From contig CBFDCR010000002.1 in NCBI GenBank assembly GCA_965603365.1, forward strand, positions 67,076-131,075: a stretch of 64,000 bases of DNA, in the 5' to 3' direction. This document shows positions 43,235-51,231 of the stretch, piece after piece. Position numbers and translations under genes: made by a program. The notes under the pieces are model-generated. The model saw nothing but the letters and a program-made list of their open reading frames with translations, made no database searches and was not told the DNA's origin. Every line of letters begins with the position of its first letter. Positions within the stretch are counted from its first letter, which is position 1. The DNA is from JAHELQ01 sp965603365 (lineage in GTDB: Bacteria; Acidobacteriota; Aminicenantia; UBA2199).

Positions 43235-44710
43235 TTAACGATACCCATAATTCTTCGAATTCAAATCTTTTATTGCATCTGTGATAAAATCTACCTCTTT
43301 GCTCTCTCTTTGGGTGAATATTTTAAGTGCTGTTTCAAGCTTTTTGACAATTTCTATAATATCTCTACGCAATCTTTCTATCATCAAATTCCGGATCTTT
43401 ATTTTTAGAGATCCCTTAATCTCTTTTTTGTCAATGTCTGCAATTTTAATTTCCTTTGAATCTATAAGAGATTTAAAATATCTGGCTGAAAGAGCTAAAT
43501 TTTTAAGAGCGGACTCAGTTTTGTTTTCTCGGACATCTATAAGCCCCAGGTAGTAATAAGGTTCGGCATATTTAGGATCGATTTGATTGGCCAATCTGAA
43601 ATAGTATCTGGCTTTCTGCAACTTTTTTATGTGATAGTAATACATTCCAGCAAGGGTATTTAGCTCTAAAGAACCGGGTATATAGGCTTCTGCCTTTTTT
43701 ATATCAGGCTCCACTTCTGAAACATTCTCCAGGAGAAAATTGTTAAATGCCCTATAATAATAACTCTCCCCCTGATATTCCAATTGATTTTCGATGATGA
43801 TAGCCAGTGTACGATTGGAGGCCTCGTAATCTTGTAGTTGAGACAGGCACACAGCCTTGCCAAAAAGCCCTTTATAATATAAGGGGGATGCCTTCAGCGC
43901 TTCCTCATAATAGTGTAATGCTTTTTCATAAAGACCAAAAGTAAAATAAATATTGGCAATTCCGGCGAGGGCAGCCGGGATATGGGCATTTAAATCCAGG
44001 ACCTGTGCGAATGTTCTTTCTGCCTGGTCATATTTTTGCGACTGGTAGAAATTCTCGGCCCGGTCCAGAAGTAATCCGATAAAATCCGGGTACTCTTCGA
44101 GTGTCCTATCGATATCATCGTGCCCCCCTCGCAAAAAGTATTTTAAGTTTGACCGGGGATATTCTTTCAAAAAATCTTGATATTCGGCCACCCATTTCTC
44201 GAACGGTGCCGCATTTCCCAACTGCAATAAATATAAATAAAATTGGTAATCCTCCTGGATGGTGCCTTTCAACTGTTCCAGTTCGGCAATGGAAATTCTA
44301 TCTATACTTTTTATTCCCATGAATCTACGGGCAATAGAAAAATACATTTTGAAGTCTGCTGAAAGCGAATTAATGTCTTGCAGCAAACAGCAGGCATCTT
44401 CTATTGCCGTTGGATCTTCCAGGAGTAACTGTTTCTCCCTGATGGCTTTTAAAATAAGGGAAAAGAAAAGTTTCTCTTTGATCTCTGTGCTGCCGGGATG
44501 TAATTTTAATGCTTCCCTGTAAAATTTTATGGCCTTTTCCCAGCCGACCCAGTGCATTTTGTTGAATTCCCTATCTCCTCTATTTTTTAAATCGTTATAC
44601 GCCATTTCTTTCTGCTTATCAATTCCTGGATTGATATCTTTTGGCTGGAATTGGCTTTCACACTGCATGAAGAGAAGGGCAGCGATCAACAATAAAGAGA
44701 TTTTATACAT
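43235..44710 (-). CDS. TPR lipoprotein of the RiPP-like operon
   Basis: A protein of about 491 residues with a lipobox signal (MYKISLLLIAALLFMQCESQ). Most of the rest is tetratricopeptide-like helical pairs, for example HIPAALAGIANIYFTFGLYE, KALHYYEEALKASPLYYKGL and YAEPYYYLGLIDVRENKTES. TPR arrays bind other proteins. The GGGAGG site precedes the ATG at 44710, and the gene follows the propeller gene by 15 bases. It is the last gene of the operon precursor-rSAM-rSAM-propeller-TPR. Its role in peptide export or assembly is unknown. Confidence 0.8.
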   Translation of the reverse strand: MYKISLLLIAALLFMQCESQFQPKDINPGIDKQKEMAYNDLKNRGDREFNKMHWVGWEKAIKFYREALKLHPGSTEIKEKLFFSLILKAIREKQLLLEDPTAIEDACCLLQDINSLSADFKMYFSIARRFMGIKSIDRISIAELEQLKGTIQEDYQFYLYLLQLGNAAPFEKWVAEYQDFLKEYPRSNLKYFLRGGHDDIDRTLEEYPDFIGLLLDRAENFYQSQKYDQAERTFAQVLDLNAHIPAALAGIANIYFTFGLYEKALHYYEEALKASPLYYKGLFGKAVCLSQLQDYEASNRTLAIIIENQLEYQGESYYYRAFNNFLLENVSEVEPDIKKAEAYIPGSLELNTLAGMYYYHIKKLQKARYYFRLANQIDPKYAEPYYYLGLIDVRENKTESALKNLALSARYFKSLIDSKEIKIADIDKKEIKGSLKIKIRNLMIERLRRDIIEIVKKLETALKIFTQRESKEVDFITDAIKDLNSKNYGYR

Positions 44711-44725
44711 ATGGGCCTCCCTCAT

Positions 44726-45916
44726 TTACTTCATTTTTGGCCAATTCTTGATTTTAGATCGACCTATTGAGATCTCACCGGAATCATTATCGGTTTTTAT
44801 ATGATAGAGATAACCGTCTCTAATGACATCCGGGACCAGGGGCACACGAACCCGGTAGATATAGTAACCCTGGCGGTCAAAGACATCCATAATTTCCTGC
44901 CCATCTGCTTCTTTTTTTAAAAAGGATTGCAGTCTCACCACATAAATTCTCCCCTGATCGTCGACGATCAGGCTTTTAAAAAAGGGACGATGATCGGGAA
45001 ATTGCATTGCCTGGCGAAAAACCTTCTTTGACCAGGTTTTTTCATAATAGGGTGCATACCAATCATACAACCTCTCCTTCTCTTCTTTCAAAATGGGTTG
45101 AGGACTCTCTTCCTTTTCAATTTGAAATAGGATCATTCCCTTTTGATCCAGTTTCGTTAATGTAACCCCGGATGAATGTGCATAAACGCACGCATCCTCG
45201 GAAACTCTTCGAAAATAAAAACCCGGTGTATATACATGATCCAGGTGAAAATTGATAAGTTTCCCATCGTGAACGATTTCTACTTTTTTCCCATTAAAAA
45301 AATCAGCTATAACCTTCTCTTCTTTTTGATCATAGCCGGAGACTGCCACCAAAACCCTTTTGCCCTTTCCCGAATAAGAGCGGTACGAATAGATAATGTT
45401 CCGATTTTTTTTGTTAACCAGAAAATGATAGGCGTTTTTATTCAACTCAATTTGAGACCGGAAATTTCCCCTATTATCAAAGATATGGATGAGGTATTCG
45501 TCCAGGACGTAAATATCCCTCTCTTTACTCACAAAAAAATCCCTGGGGCGGCGAAATTCACCGGGGCCAACGCCTTTCCTGCCGATTTTGTATTGAAATT
45601 TCCCCCGGTTATCGTATTTGAAGATGACACACCTTTTACTGTCCATCACATATACATTATTATCGTGATCCAGTTCAATACCGGTTATCCAGCCAAATAC
45701 ATCATTCTCATTTTCCCCATAGGAGATGACCAGATCATCTTCCAGTTCAAAGTTTAGTTCACCCCTGACTGGCTGAGACGGGTTACATATAAACGTAATG
45801 CCATTCCTGACCTCCTTCTTCCCTTTCCACGAAGCCTGAATATCCCCTCCCCTTAGATAAAGACAACCCACAATAAAAATAAACAAAAACAAAACCTTAA
45901 TTAGTTTTTTCATCAT
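44726..45916 (-). CDS. Six-bladed beta-propeller (NHL-like) lipoprotein of the RiPP-like operon
   Basis: A protein of about 396 residues. It starts MMKKLIKVLFLFIFIVGCLY after a GGAGG site, with a lipobox-like GC ending. It then has NHL/6-bladed-propeller repeats: GWITGIELDHDNNVYVMDS, CVIFKYDNRGKFQYKIGRKG, GEFRRPRDFFVSKERDIYVL and IHIFDNRGNFRSQIEL. The GPGEFRRPRDFFV motif matches the NHL consensus (GxGxFxxPxGxAV). No catalytic residues are visible. Such propellers bind peptides or other proteins. It lies 28 bases after the second radical SAM gene and could hold the modified peptide or take part in export. Confidence 0.8.
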   Translation of the reverse strand: MMKKLIKVLFLFIFIVGCLYLRGGDIQASWKGKKEVRNGITFICNPSQPVRGELNFELEDDLVISYGENENDVFGWITGIELDHDNNVYVMDSKRCVIFKYDNRGKFQYKIGRKGVGPGEFRRPRDFFVSKERDIYVLDEYLIHIFDNRGNFRSQIELNKNAYHFLVNKKNRNIIYSYRSYSGKGKRVLVAVSGYDQKEEKVIADFFNGKKVEIVHDGKLINFHLDHVYTPGFYFRRVSEDACVYAHSSGVTLTKLDQKGMILFQIEKEESPQPILKEEKERLYDWYAPYYEKTWSKKVFRQAMQFPDHRPFFKSLIVDDQGRIYVVRLQSFLKKEADGQEIMDVFDRQGYYIYRVRVPLVPDVIRDGYLYHIKTDNDSGEISIGRSKIKNWPKMK

Positions 45917-45944
45917 CCTGTCCTCCATGTTTCGCCTGTTCAAA

Positions 45945-47351
45945 TCATACGCCACTCTCTTTACTCCCATATATCTTCCTGATATATATTTTAAATAATT
46001 CCTTCAGGTAAACGCATGCGGCCCTGTTTAACTTATTCTCTTTATCGAGACCGGCATAAATACACCCACCCCGGCATATACCGACCAACCAGCAATCAAT
46101 ACAATAGGAAAAAATCGATTGAATCCTTTTCTGGATAAAATCGCCTGACACCTTCCACAATTTAGGATTATAGATATCACATTCCATTTCTTCAAATGAA
46201 CAGGTTGCAGCAGGTATAAAGCTGCACAAATGAGAGACTCGCAAGGTGCTCAGGTTGAAAAACAGTTCTAATTCAGGATAAGCTTCCAAACCTCGACAAT
46301 TAAAGAAGAAAAAATATTTATCAAGATTGATCAGTTTATTTATGTTGTCAAAATATGTATCGGTAATTTTTAAATTATTTTTTAAATTGAAATCCAGAAA
46401 CCTCCCCATTAAATTTGCTTTTTTCAAGGCATCTTCCTCAGAGATAGTTAACAGGTTTGGCGCCAGACGAGCCGTGGTAAATCCAAACTTTTCCATTTTA
46501 TAAACTTCCTGGATATCAAAATTATCCACATTTTCTATCGTTCCCTGAAAACCTTTAATGGGAAATCTCTCATTATATTTCCTGAAAATCTCCAGGCCTT
46601 TCAGAATATCATCGAACGATCCATTACCGCTGTGATACTGTCTGGTTTTATTGTGGGCTTCTCTATAGCCATCAATACTAATGTAAACCTCAAAATTATA
46701 TTTTCCGAGGAATTCGGCGATCTCTTCCGTCATCGGTGTCATGTTGGTATTTAGGGAATACTCAACTTCCATATGGCTATATTTCCGAGAAATCTGCCGA
46801 ACGACCCGTTCCAGTGACCCAAAATTCAATAGTATTTCTCCCCCATTGAATGAAATCTGTACTTTTGACACATTGTTTTTCACTTTCCCGGCCATAAATT
46901 GATCAACAACCTTATCAACCAAACTTCCCTTTCTTCTACCAGTTGCCCTCACTGGAGGATAGGGATTCTTATATTGATTGACACAATAGGGGCATTTGAG
47001 ATTGCAAATATCATTCACAATAGTCAATTTTCTGTAATCCCGTTTATGCCGATAAAAGCATTCTGCATTTTCCTTAATATCCCCAAACCGAGCATGAATA
47101 GATCTTTTAAATTCATCTTTAAATAGATCCAAATCACCCTTAAATAAAATATTATATTTTAACAATAATTCGACAATCGCCTTATTGTTTTCCTCTAATT
47201 TCGCACCGCCCCTTTTCTGTACATCATCTATAAAGTCAATTGCCTCGTCATTTACCTTAAGTAAAGAAGGAGAATACCGATTCCAGATTACATAATAATC
47301 ATCGTTAATTTTTAACCGATTAATATGTTCTGATACTTTTATGTCCTTCAT
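45945..47351 (-). CDS. Radical SAM/SPASM peptide maturase 2
   Basis: A 468-residue protein. The N-terminal 100 residues resemble a PqqD/RRE-like peptide-binding domain (LKINDDYYVIWNRYSPSLLKVNDEA). The radical SAM motif CNLKCPYC has cysteines about 116, 120 and 123. ISFNGGEIL follows. The C-terminal SPASM domain has CIDCWLVGICRGGC, a Cx2Cx5Cx3C pattern that holds extra [4Fe-4S] clusters. It is a paralog of maturase 1. Such enzymes modify cysteines or other residues of ribosomal peptides, for example by thioether bonds. It starts 19 bases after maturase 1, with no clear ribosome-binding site, and is likely coupled. Confidence 0.88.
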   Translation of the reverse strand: MKDIKVSEHINRLKINDDYYVIWNRYSPSLLKVNDEAIDFIDDVQKRGGAKLEENNKAIVELLLKYNILFKGDLDLFKDEFKRSIHARFGDIKENAECFYRHKRDYRKLTIVNDICNLKCPYCVNQYKNPYPPVRATGRRKGSLVDKVVDQFMAGKVKNNVSKVQISFNGGEILLNFGSLERVVRQISRKYSHMEVEYSLNTNMTPMTEEIAEFLGKYNFEVYISIDGYREAHNKTRQYHSGNGSFDDILKGLEIFRKYNERFPIKGFQGTIENVDNFDIQEVYKMEKFGFTTARLAPNLLTISEEDALKKANLMGRFLDFNLKNNLKITDTYFDNINKLINLDKYFFFFNCRGLEAYPELELFFNLSTLRVSHLCSFIPAATCSFEEMECDIYNPKLWKVSGDFIQKRIQSIFSYCIDCWLVGICRGGCIYAGLDKENKLNRAACVYLKELFKIYIRKIYGSKESGV

Positions 47352-47370
47352 GAGTTACTACCCATCTTCA

Positions 47371-48819
47371 CTATAACGGCCTGTCAGCAATCCCATTAAT
47401 CTTTTGCTCCTCGCCATCATTATTGCCATTCATATCATTGCGGCATAAGTGATTCAAAAAAATTTTCCATGCCTCTTTTTGAAAGACACATGCAGCGGGA
47501 TTCTTTTTATTCTCACTATCGATCCCCCGTAAAACACACCCTCCCTTGCATATACCGATTAGATCACATTCCATACAATTCTCTTTTAATGATTCAATTC
47601 TATCTCTTAAAAAATTCTTAGAAACTTCCCATAATACCGGATTATAAATGTCATAATTTATCTCCTTCAATGAGACTGTCGCTCCGGGCACATAGCCACA
47701 TATCTGTGAAATTCGCATCGCAGAGATATCTATATATACCCCCATTCTGGGAAGACAGCTTAGACCATTGCAGACAAAATAAAAAACATTTTCCTCCAGA
47801 TTAACCAGTTGAACAAAATTTTCAAAAATAGAATCACTGACCTGAAACTCATTTCTTGTATTTAAATCAAAAAAACTTCCATATATTTTTGCCTTTTTTC
47901 TGGCATCTTCCTCCGAAACATTTAAAAGGTTAACCCCCAACCTGGCTTTCTTAAAACCGAATCGGGTCATTTTATAAACTTCCTCCGGTTGAAATGTATC
48001 AGGTTTATCAATAGCGCCCTGAAACGAATCGATTAGATCATTTTTATTGGTTTTCCTATATATTTGTAGTGCCCTGATCACATTCTCAAAGGAGCCGCTA
48101 CCATCATGATATTGCCTGGTCTCATCGTGGGCCGCCTTATACCCATCGATGCTGATATCGAGATTAAAGTCATGCTTACTAATGAAGCTGGCGATCTCTT
48201 CTGTCAGCAAAGTCATATTGGTGTTGACGAAATACCTGAATTCCAGATCACTATATATTTTTTTTAATCTTTCCACAGATGATTTAATCAAAGACCACTC
48301 TAGAAAAATTTCACCCCCATTAAAAGACACATTTATAGGTTTAACCCCATTTTGTACCTTCCTTTCTATATATTGGTCGAGCATCAAATTTAATATATGC
48401 TCTCTCTCTTTGAAAGTGAAATTAGCAGATGAATGATGTCTCTTGTATCTCCGGGCACAATAGGGGCATCTTAAATTGCATGAAGTGTTATAAATATACA
48501 ATTGAGAATATTCCTGTTTTTTTTGATAAAATTCATCTGCCTTTTGGTTTGCCAACCGGTATTGTGCTTCTATTTGATTATTAAACTCATCATGATAAGG
48601 ATCAACCTCTCCCTCATATAACAACTTATATTTCAACAATACCTGGCGATAATGATTGGTGGTAGTATCATTCTTTTCCCTGAGACTCTTCCCGGAATCC
48701 TGCAATAATTGAGACGCCTCTTTGTTGAGTTTTACAACATTTGGGAAAAAACGATTCCAGTAAACATAGAGGTCATCATGTATCTTATGAAATCTCAAAT
48801 GCTCTGTGGCCCTCAGCAT
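47371..48819 (-). CDS. Radical SAM/SPASM peptide maturase 1
   Basis: A 482-residue protein. Residues 1-50 look like a PqqD-type recognition domain (FHKIHDDLYVYWNRFFPNVV). The radical SAM motif is CNLRCPYC (cysteines 114, 118, 121), with the INVSFNGGEIFLEW segment after it. The SPASM domain has CMECDLIGICKGGC near the C-terminus, preceded by CNGLSC and ICGYVPG. This is the arrangement of sactipeptide/ranthipeptide-type maturases. It begins right after a terminator hairpin and 99 bases after the precursor gene stop, on the same strand. The AGGAGG site is 14 bases before the ATG, a long spacing. Confidence 0.9.
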   Translation of the reverse strand: MLRATEHLRFHKIHDDLYVYWNRFFPNVVKLNKEASQLLQDSGKSLREKNDTTTNHYRQVLLKYKLLYEGEVDPYHDEFNNQIEAQYRLANQKADEFYQKKQEYSQLYIYNTSCNLRCPYCARRYKRHHSSANFTFKEREHILNLMLDQYIERKVQNGVKPINVSFNGGEIFLEWSLIKSSVERLKKIYSDLEFRYFVNTNMTLLTEEIASFISKHDFNLDISIDGYKAAHDETRQYHDGSGSFENVIRALQIYRKTNKNDLIDSFQGAIDKPDTFQPEEVYKMTRFGFKKARLGVNLLNVSEEDARKKAKIYGSFFDLNTRNEFQVSDSIFENFVQLVNLEENVFYFVCNGLSCLPRMGVYIDISAMRISQICGYVPGATVSLKEINYDIYNPVLWEVSKNFLRDRIESLKENCMECDLIGICKGGCVLRGIDSENKKNPAACVFQKEAWKIFLNHLCRNDMNGNNDGEEQKINGIADRPL

Positions 48820-48844
48820 CTTTTTTGTATCATCCTCCTATCTG

Positions 48845-48897
48845 GTAAAAATATTACAGTTGGCAGCACTCTCTCTCAAGAATGCCGCCAACTGTAA
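48845..48897 (-). terminator. Intrinsic terminator between the precursor and the maturases
   Basis: A 15-base stem, TTACAGTTGGCGGCA (minus strand, 48897-48883) and TGCTGCCAACTGTAA (48868-48854), one G-U pair, loop of 14, followed by TATTTTTAC. Placed after the peptide gene and before maturase 1, it would let most transcripts end after the precursor while some read into the maturation genes, as in many RiPP operons. Confidence 0.8.
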
Positions 48898-48918
48898 ATC
48901 AAAATTAAGAACCCTACA

Positions 48919-49086
48919 TTACCCACCTGGTGGGGGTAGGGGCGGCTTAATAACGCAAGCACAGGAACAACAGCAGGTATCGGAAGTTGGACTACCCGAA
49001 CGTCCACCTTCAGAGAATCCTGTTTTTTCATCCCCGCCAAAAACTTTTGCCGATTCGTCGGCAGTCAGTTTTTCAATTTTTATCAT
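48919..49086 (-). CDS. Putative RiPP precursor peptide (55 residues)
   Basis: A 55-residue gene too short for usual gene callers. It has a strong GGAGGT site before the ATG at 49086. The leader is MIKIEKLTADESAKVFGG, which looks like leaders of other ribosomal peptides, with the lysine-rich start and ESAKVFGG end. The following core region holds DEKTGFSEGG, RSGSPTSDT, and TCCCSCAC (five Cys in seven residues: CCCSCAC), then VIKPPLPPPGG. It is followed by an intrinsic terminator and two radical SAM/SPASM maturases. Together these are the hallmarks of a RiPP. The dense cysteines point to thioether-type crosslinks (ranthipeptide-like). No transporter or leader peptidase gene is in the operon. 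I know no described family with this core. Confidence 0.88.
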   Translation of the reverse strand: MIKIEKLTADESAKVFGGDEKTGFSEGGRSGSPTSDTCCCSCACVIKPPLPPPGG

Positions 49087-49378
49087 CTTCAACTACCTCC
49101 TTCTTTATTTACCAACTCCAACTCAAGATTTATATGCTTAAGTTAACCAATATCATACTCAATATTGAATGTCAAGCAAGATTCTTGATAGTGAAATTAT
49201 ATCAAATTTTTTGGCTAAAATTAAATTTTCGCTGCTCGCTGCTGTTTTAGCGGCGGGAGCCATAAAAAGGGACAGTCAAAAAAAGAAAAGAAAAGGGTCC
49301 CAAAACCGGCCGCGAAGGGCGCTAAGGGACACGAAGAAAGAAACCGGGAGGGGGCGTTTATTTTTCCCCTAAATTGAG
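49087..49378. other. Intergenic region upstream of the precursor and VapBC
   Basis: Divergent spacer. On the minus side it carries the precursor promoter (49152-49179). A CAATATTG palindrome lies nearby at 49160-49167. From about 49260 a repeat-like stretch follows: CCATAAAAAGGGACAGTCAA (49260 onward) and CCGCGAAGGGCGCTAAGGG (49310 onward), which recur around 50885 and 50031. No other gene is seen. Confidence 0.5.
49152..49179 (-). promoter_or_regulatory. Candidate promoter of the RiPP precursor
   Basis: On the minus strand TTGCTT (49179-49174), a 16-base spacer and TATGAT (49157-49152). An overlapping TTGACA (49175-49170) would pair with a poorer -10. The start would be near 49145, about 59 bases before the ATG. 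Confidence 0.45.
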
Positions 49379-49407
49379 TTGAAAAGAGATGGATTCTGTG
49401 TTAAATA
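49379..49407 (+). promoter_or_regulatory. Promoter of vapB (leaderless)
   Basis: TTGAAA (49379-49384), a 17-base spacer and TAAATA (49402-49407). The start is predicted at 49414/49415, that is, at the ATG of vapB. No ribosome-binding site precedes that ATG. Confidence 0.5.
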
Positions 49408-49414
49408 TACAATC

Positions 49415-49630
49415 ATGGGCAGCATATCAATTTATTCTAAGTTCAATGCCTTGCCGGAGAGTTTAAAAAGAGAGGTAGTTGATTTTGTTGACTTTCTCTT
49501 AAAGAAAAACCGGAAGAACAACAAAAACAAAAAATCGAAAACCCCCAGGTTTGGCAGTTGCAAAGGCATGTTCGAGATGGCCCCCGACTTCGACGAACCC
49601 CTCGAAGACTTCAAGGAATATATGTATTGA
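49415..49630 (+). CDS. DUF2281-type VapB antitoxin
   Basis: A 71-residue protein. SIYSKFNALPESLKREVVDFV followed by DFLLKKNRKNNK is the DUF2281/VapB-type pattern (hydrophobic patch, then basic tail), and the C-terminal acidic EDFKEYMY resembles antitoxin tails that plug the partner toxin. It overlaps the VapC gene by 4 bases (TTGA). The longer frame from 49379 covers the promoter only, so the ATG at 49415 is chosen. It should neutralise VapC and repress its own promoter. Confidence 0.75.
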   Translation: MGSISIYSKFNALPESLKREVVDFVDFLLKKNRKNNKNKKSKTPRFGSCKGMFEMAPDFDEPLEDFKEYMY

Positions 49631-50010
49631 AACTCTTATTGGATACCCACACCTTTGTCTGGTTTGTCAATGGAGACAAGGCCCTATCTTCCAGGGCAAA
49701 AAAAGAGATACTAAAACCTACCAATGAGAAATTTCTCAGCATTGCCAGCATCTGGGAAATGGGAATAAAAGTGAGCCTGGGAAAGTTGAAGATTAATTAC
49801 CCTTTTAAGAAAGTCCTGGATCAAATTGAAGAGAATGGATTTGAAATTTTACCGATTTTTTTTGAGCATACATTGTTGATTACCCAATTGGAATTTCATC
49901 ACCGTGACCCCTTTGATCGGTTACTGATTGCCCAGGCAATATCGGAAAATATGACGATAATCAGCAAAGACCAACATATTCTCAAATATCAGGCAAAAGT
50001 ACTCTGGTAA
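49627..50010 (+). CDS. VapC-type PIN-domain toxin
   Basis: A 127-residue PIN-domain RNase. LLLDTHTFVWFVNG has the first aspartate; SIASIWEMGIKVSLGK the conserved glutamate; and HHRDPFDRLLIAQAI the two further aspartates. These residues bind Mg in VapC-type tRNA/rRNA nucleases. The TTG at 49627 overlaps the antitoxin stop and has an AAGGA site. A larger frame beginning at 49558 lies mostly within vapB and is not used. With vapB it forms a type II toxin-antitoxin pair. Confidence 0.85.
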   Translation: MKLLLDTHTFVWFVNGDKALSSRAKKEILKPTNEKFLSIASIWEMGIKVSLGKLKINYPFKKVLDQIEENGFEILPIFFEHTLLITQLEFHHRDPFDRLLIAQAISENMTIISKDQHILKYQAKVLW

Positions 50011-50167
50011 ACAGGCAGATTGACCTACAGCCGCGAAGAACACGAAGGGCCACCCAGAGAGAGCGGGAGGAGAGCCACGCAATGAAACAGTTAGAACCAA
50101 AATTTAATTAGCTGGGAATGTAAAATATCAAATTTTTTCTTGACAAGAATATAGATACGGTTAGAAG

Positions 50168-50770
50168 ATGAATTGGGTAGACATAAAAGAATTCGTTAGT
50201 CTCCTGGTTGGATTTGTGCTGGGACTTCTGGGCTCATTATGGCATCATTATATTGAAACCAAAAAAATGAAAAAAAATTTCGCTAAACTTTTAAGGGTTA
50301 TCATATTAACTGAAGCTTCCCCAACAGTGAGTGTGGTGGATGCGGCTGTTGAATCTATAAGGAAAAAAATATTGATAAAAGATCCTGAATTGGTAAGATG
50401 TCAGTTTTTCCCGACTTCTTATAACTACATAAATGAGAAGATTGCATTATTAAACAGCGAAATTGTCTATGCGTATATAGAGTATGAACAAGGTTTAAAT
50501 GCTGCCGAAAGGAGCAGATCGTTGTATATAGAGAAATTGGGTGGGGAGAATATGACTGAAATAAAGAAATCAAAATTTATTTACCTTGTAGGATTAGATA
50601 CTTATATTAAAAGAAGTAAAAAATTATTAGATACTATCGAAAAGTTTTATAATTTCTCTGATAATAAGAAAATCCCATCATATCAGGAAACCTTCAATTT
50701 TGATGAGTTATTGAAAGTAATGAACAAAGATATTCCCGATGGGGAAAAATTTAAAATTAAATCTGAATAA
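50168..50770 (+). CDS. Unknown protein with an N-terminal membrane helix
   Basis: A 200-residue protein. The first helix (FVSLLVGFVLGLLGSLWHHY) should span the inner membrane. The remaining part is cytosolic or periplasmic, helical and rich in lysine and asparagine (IDTYIKRSKKLLDTIEKFYN-like). Codon use is AT-rich compared with neighbours, which, with the flanking toxin genes and repeats, suggests transfer. I recognise no family and no catalytic motif. A weak AGAAG precedes the ATG. Confidence 0.6.
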   Translation: MNWVDIKEFVSLLVGFVLGLLGSLWHHYIETKKMKKNFAKLLRVIILTEASPTVSVVDAAVESIRKKILIKDPELVRCQFFPTSYNYINEKIALLNSEIVYAYIEYEQGLNAAERSRSLYIEKLGGENMTEIKKSKFIYLVGLDTYIKRSKKLLDTIEKFYNFSDNKKIPSYQETFNFDELLKVMNKDIPDGEKFKIKSE

Positions 50771-50947
50771 CCACCAATAGATCATCCAGGCTAGAGGAAT
50801 TTGAAATGGGAATACATGTATAGCGGTAAAGTGTGCCTAATCGGCCAGGTGGTCACGATTTATGAACGGATCTTGGAAAGGTAACCATAAAAAGGGACAC
50901 TCAAATGTGCGCTGCACAGAGTTTACGTGGGCTGTCGGTGATGAAAA
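50771..50947. other. Non-coding spacer with a copy of the 21-bp repeat
   Basis: Nothing coding is seen. CCATAAAAAGGGACACTCAA lies at 50885 onward, matching the stretch at 49260 except for one base. Confidence 0.5.
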
Positions 50948-51118
50948 TTATAGTTGAGAAATGACTTTATTGTAGCTCTCGTGTGAGCCGATCCAAAACC
51001 ACAGTATCGTGTTGTTGGTCAAAGCCCATTTTTTTTGCTCTTCCGGCCTTAAAATCAGCCAACGCTTTATCAGCCAATTTTGCCAGTTGATCTTCCGTCT
51101 CTTTAAACGGCGGAATAG
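50948..51118 (-). pseudogene. Remains of a toxin-antitoxin gene pair
   Basis: On the minus strand one frame reads PIPPFKETEDQLAKLADKAL then ADFKAGRAKKMGF, an antitoxin-like segment with no start codon. In a second frame the same bases give ALTNNTILWFWIGSHESYNK VISQL and a stop at 50948, which looks like the C-terminal end of a ParE/RelE-like toxin. Both are truncated at the 5' side by a stop at 51118 in one frame, so this is a relic. The family calls are by pattern only. Confidence 0.4.
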
Positions 51119-51159
51119 GACAGATAATTTTTTAGTGAGTCTGGCGGGGAGGGGTGTAG

Positions 51160-51179
51160 GGGACGCAGATCTGCGTCCC
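51160..51179. repeat. Perfect 20-bp palindrome
   Basis: GGGACGCAGATCTGCGTCCC is self-complementary. It is not followed by a T run, so it is more like an extragenic palindrome than a terminator. It lies between the toxin relic and the 21-bp array. Confidence 0.6.
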
Positions 51180-51231
51180 TGAATGACGGGCGAAAGGTAA
51201 GGATTGTTTGTAAAAATATCATATGGAAATG

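Noticed and set aside
49558..49626. VapC starting at 49558
   Set aside because: This part lies entirely inside vapB; the TTG at 49627 with AAGGA and a 4-base overlap is the normal arrangement.
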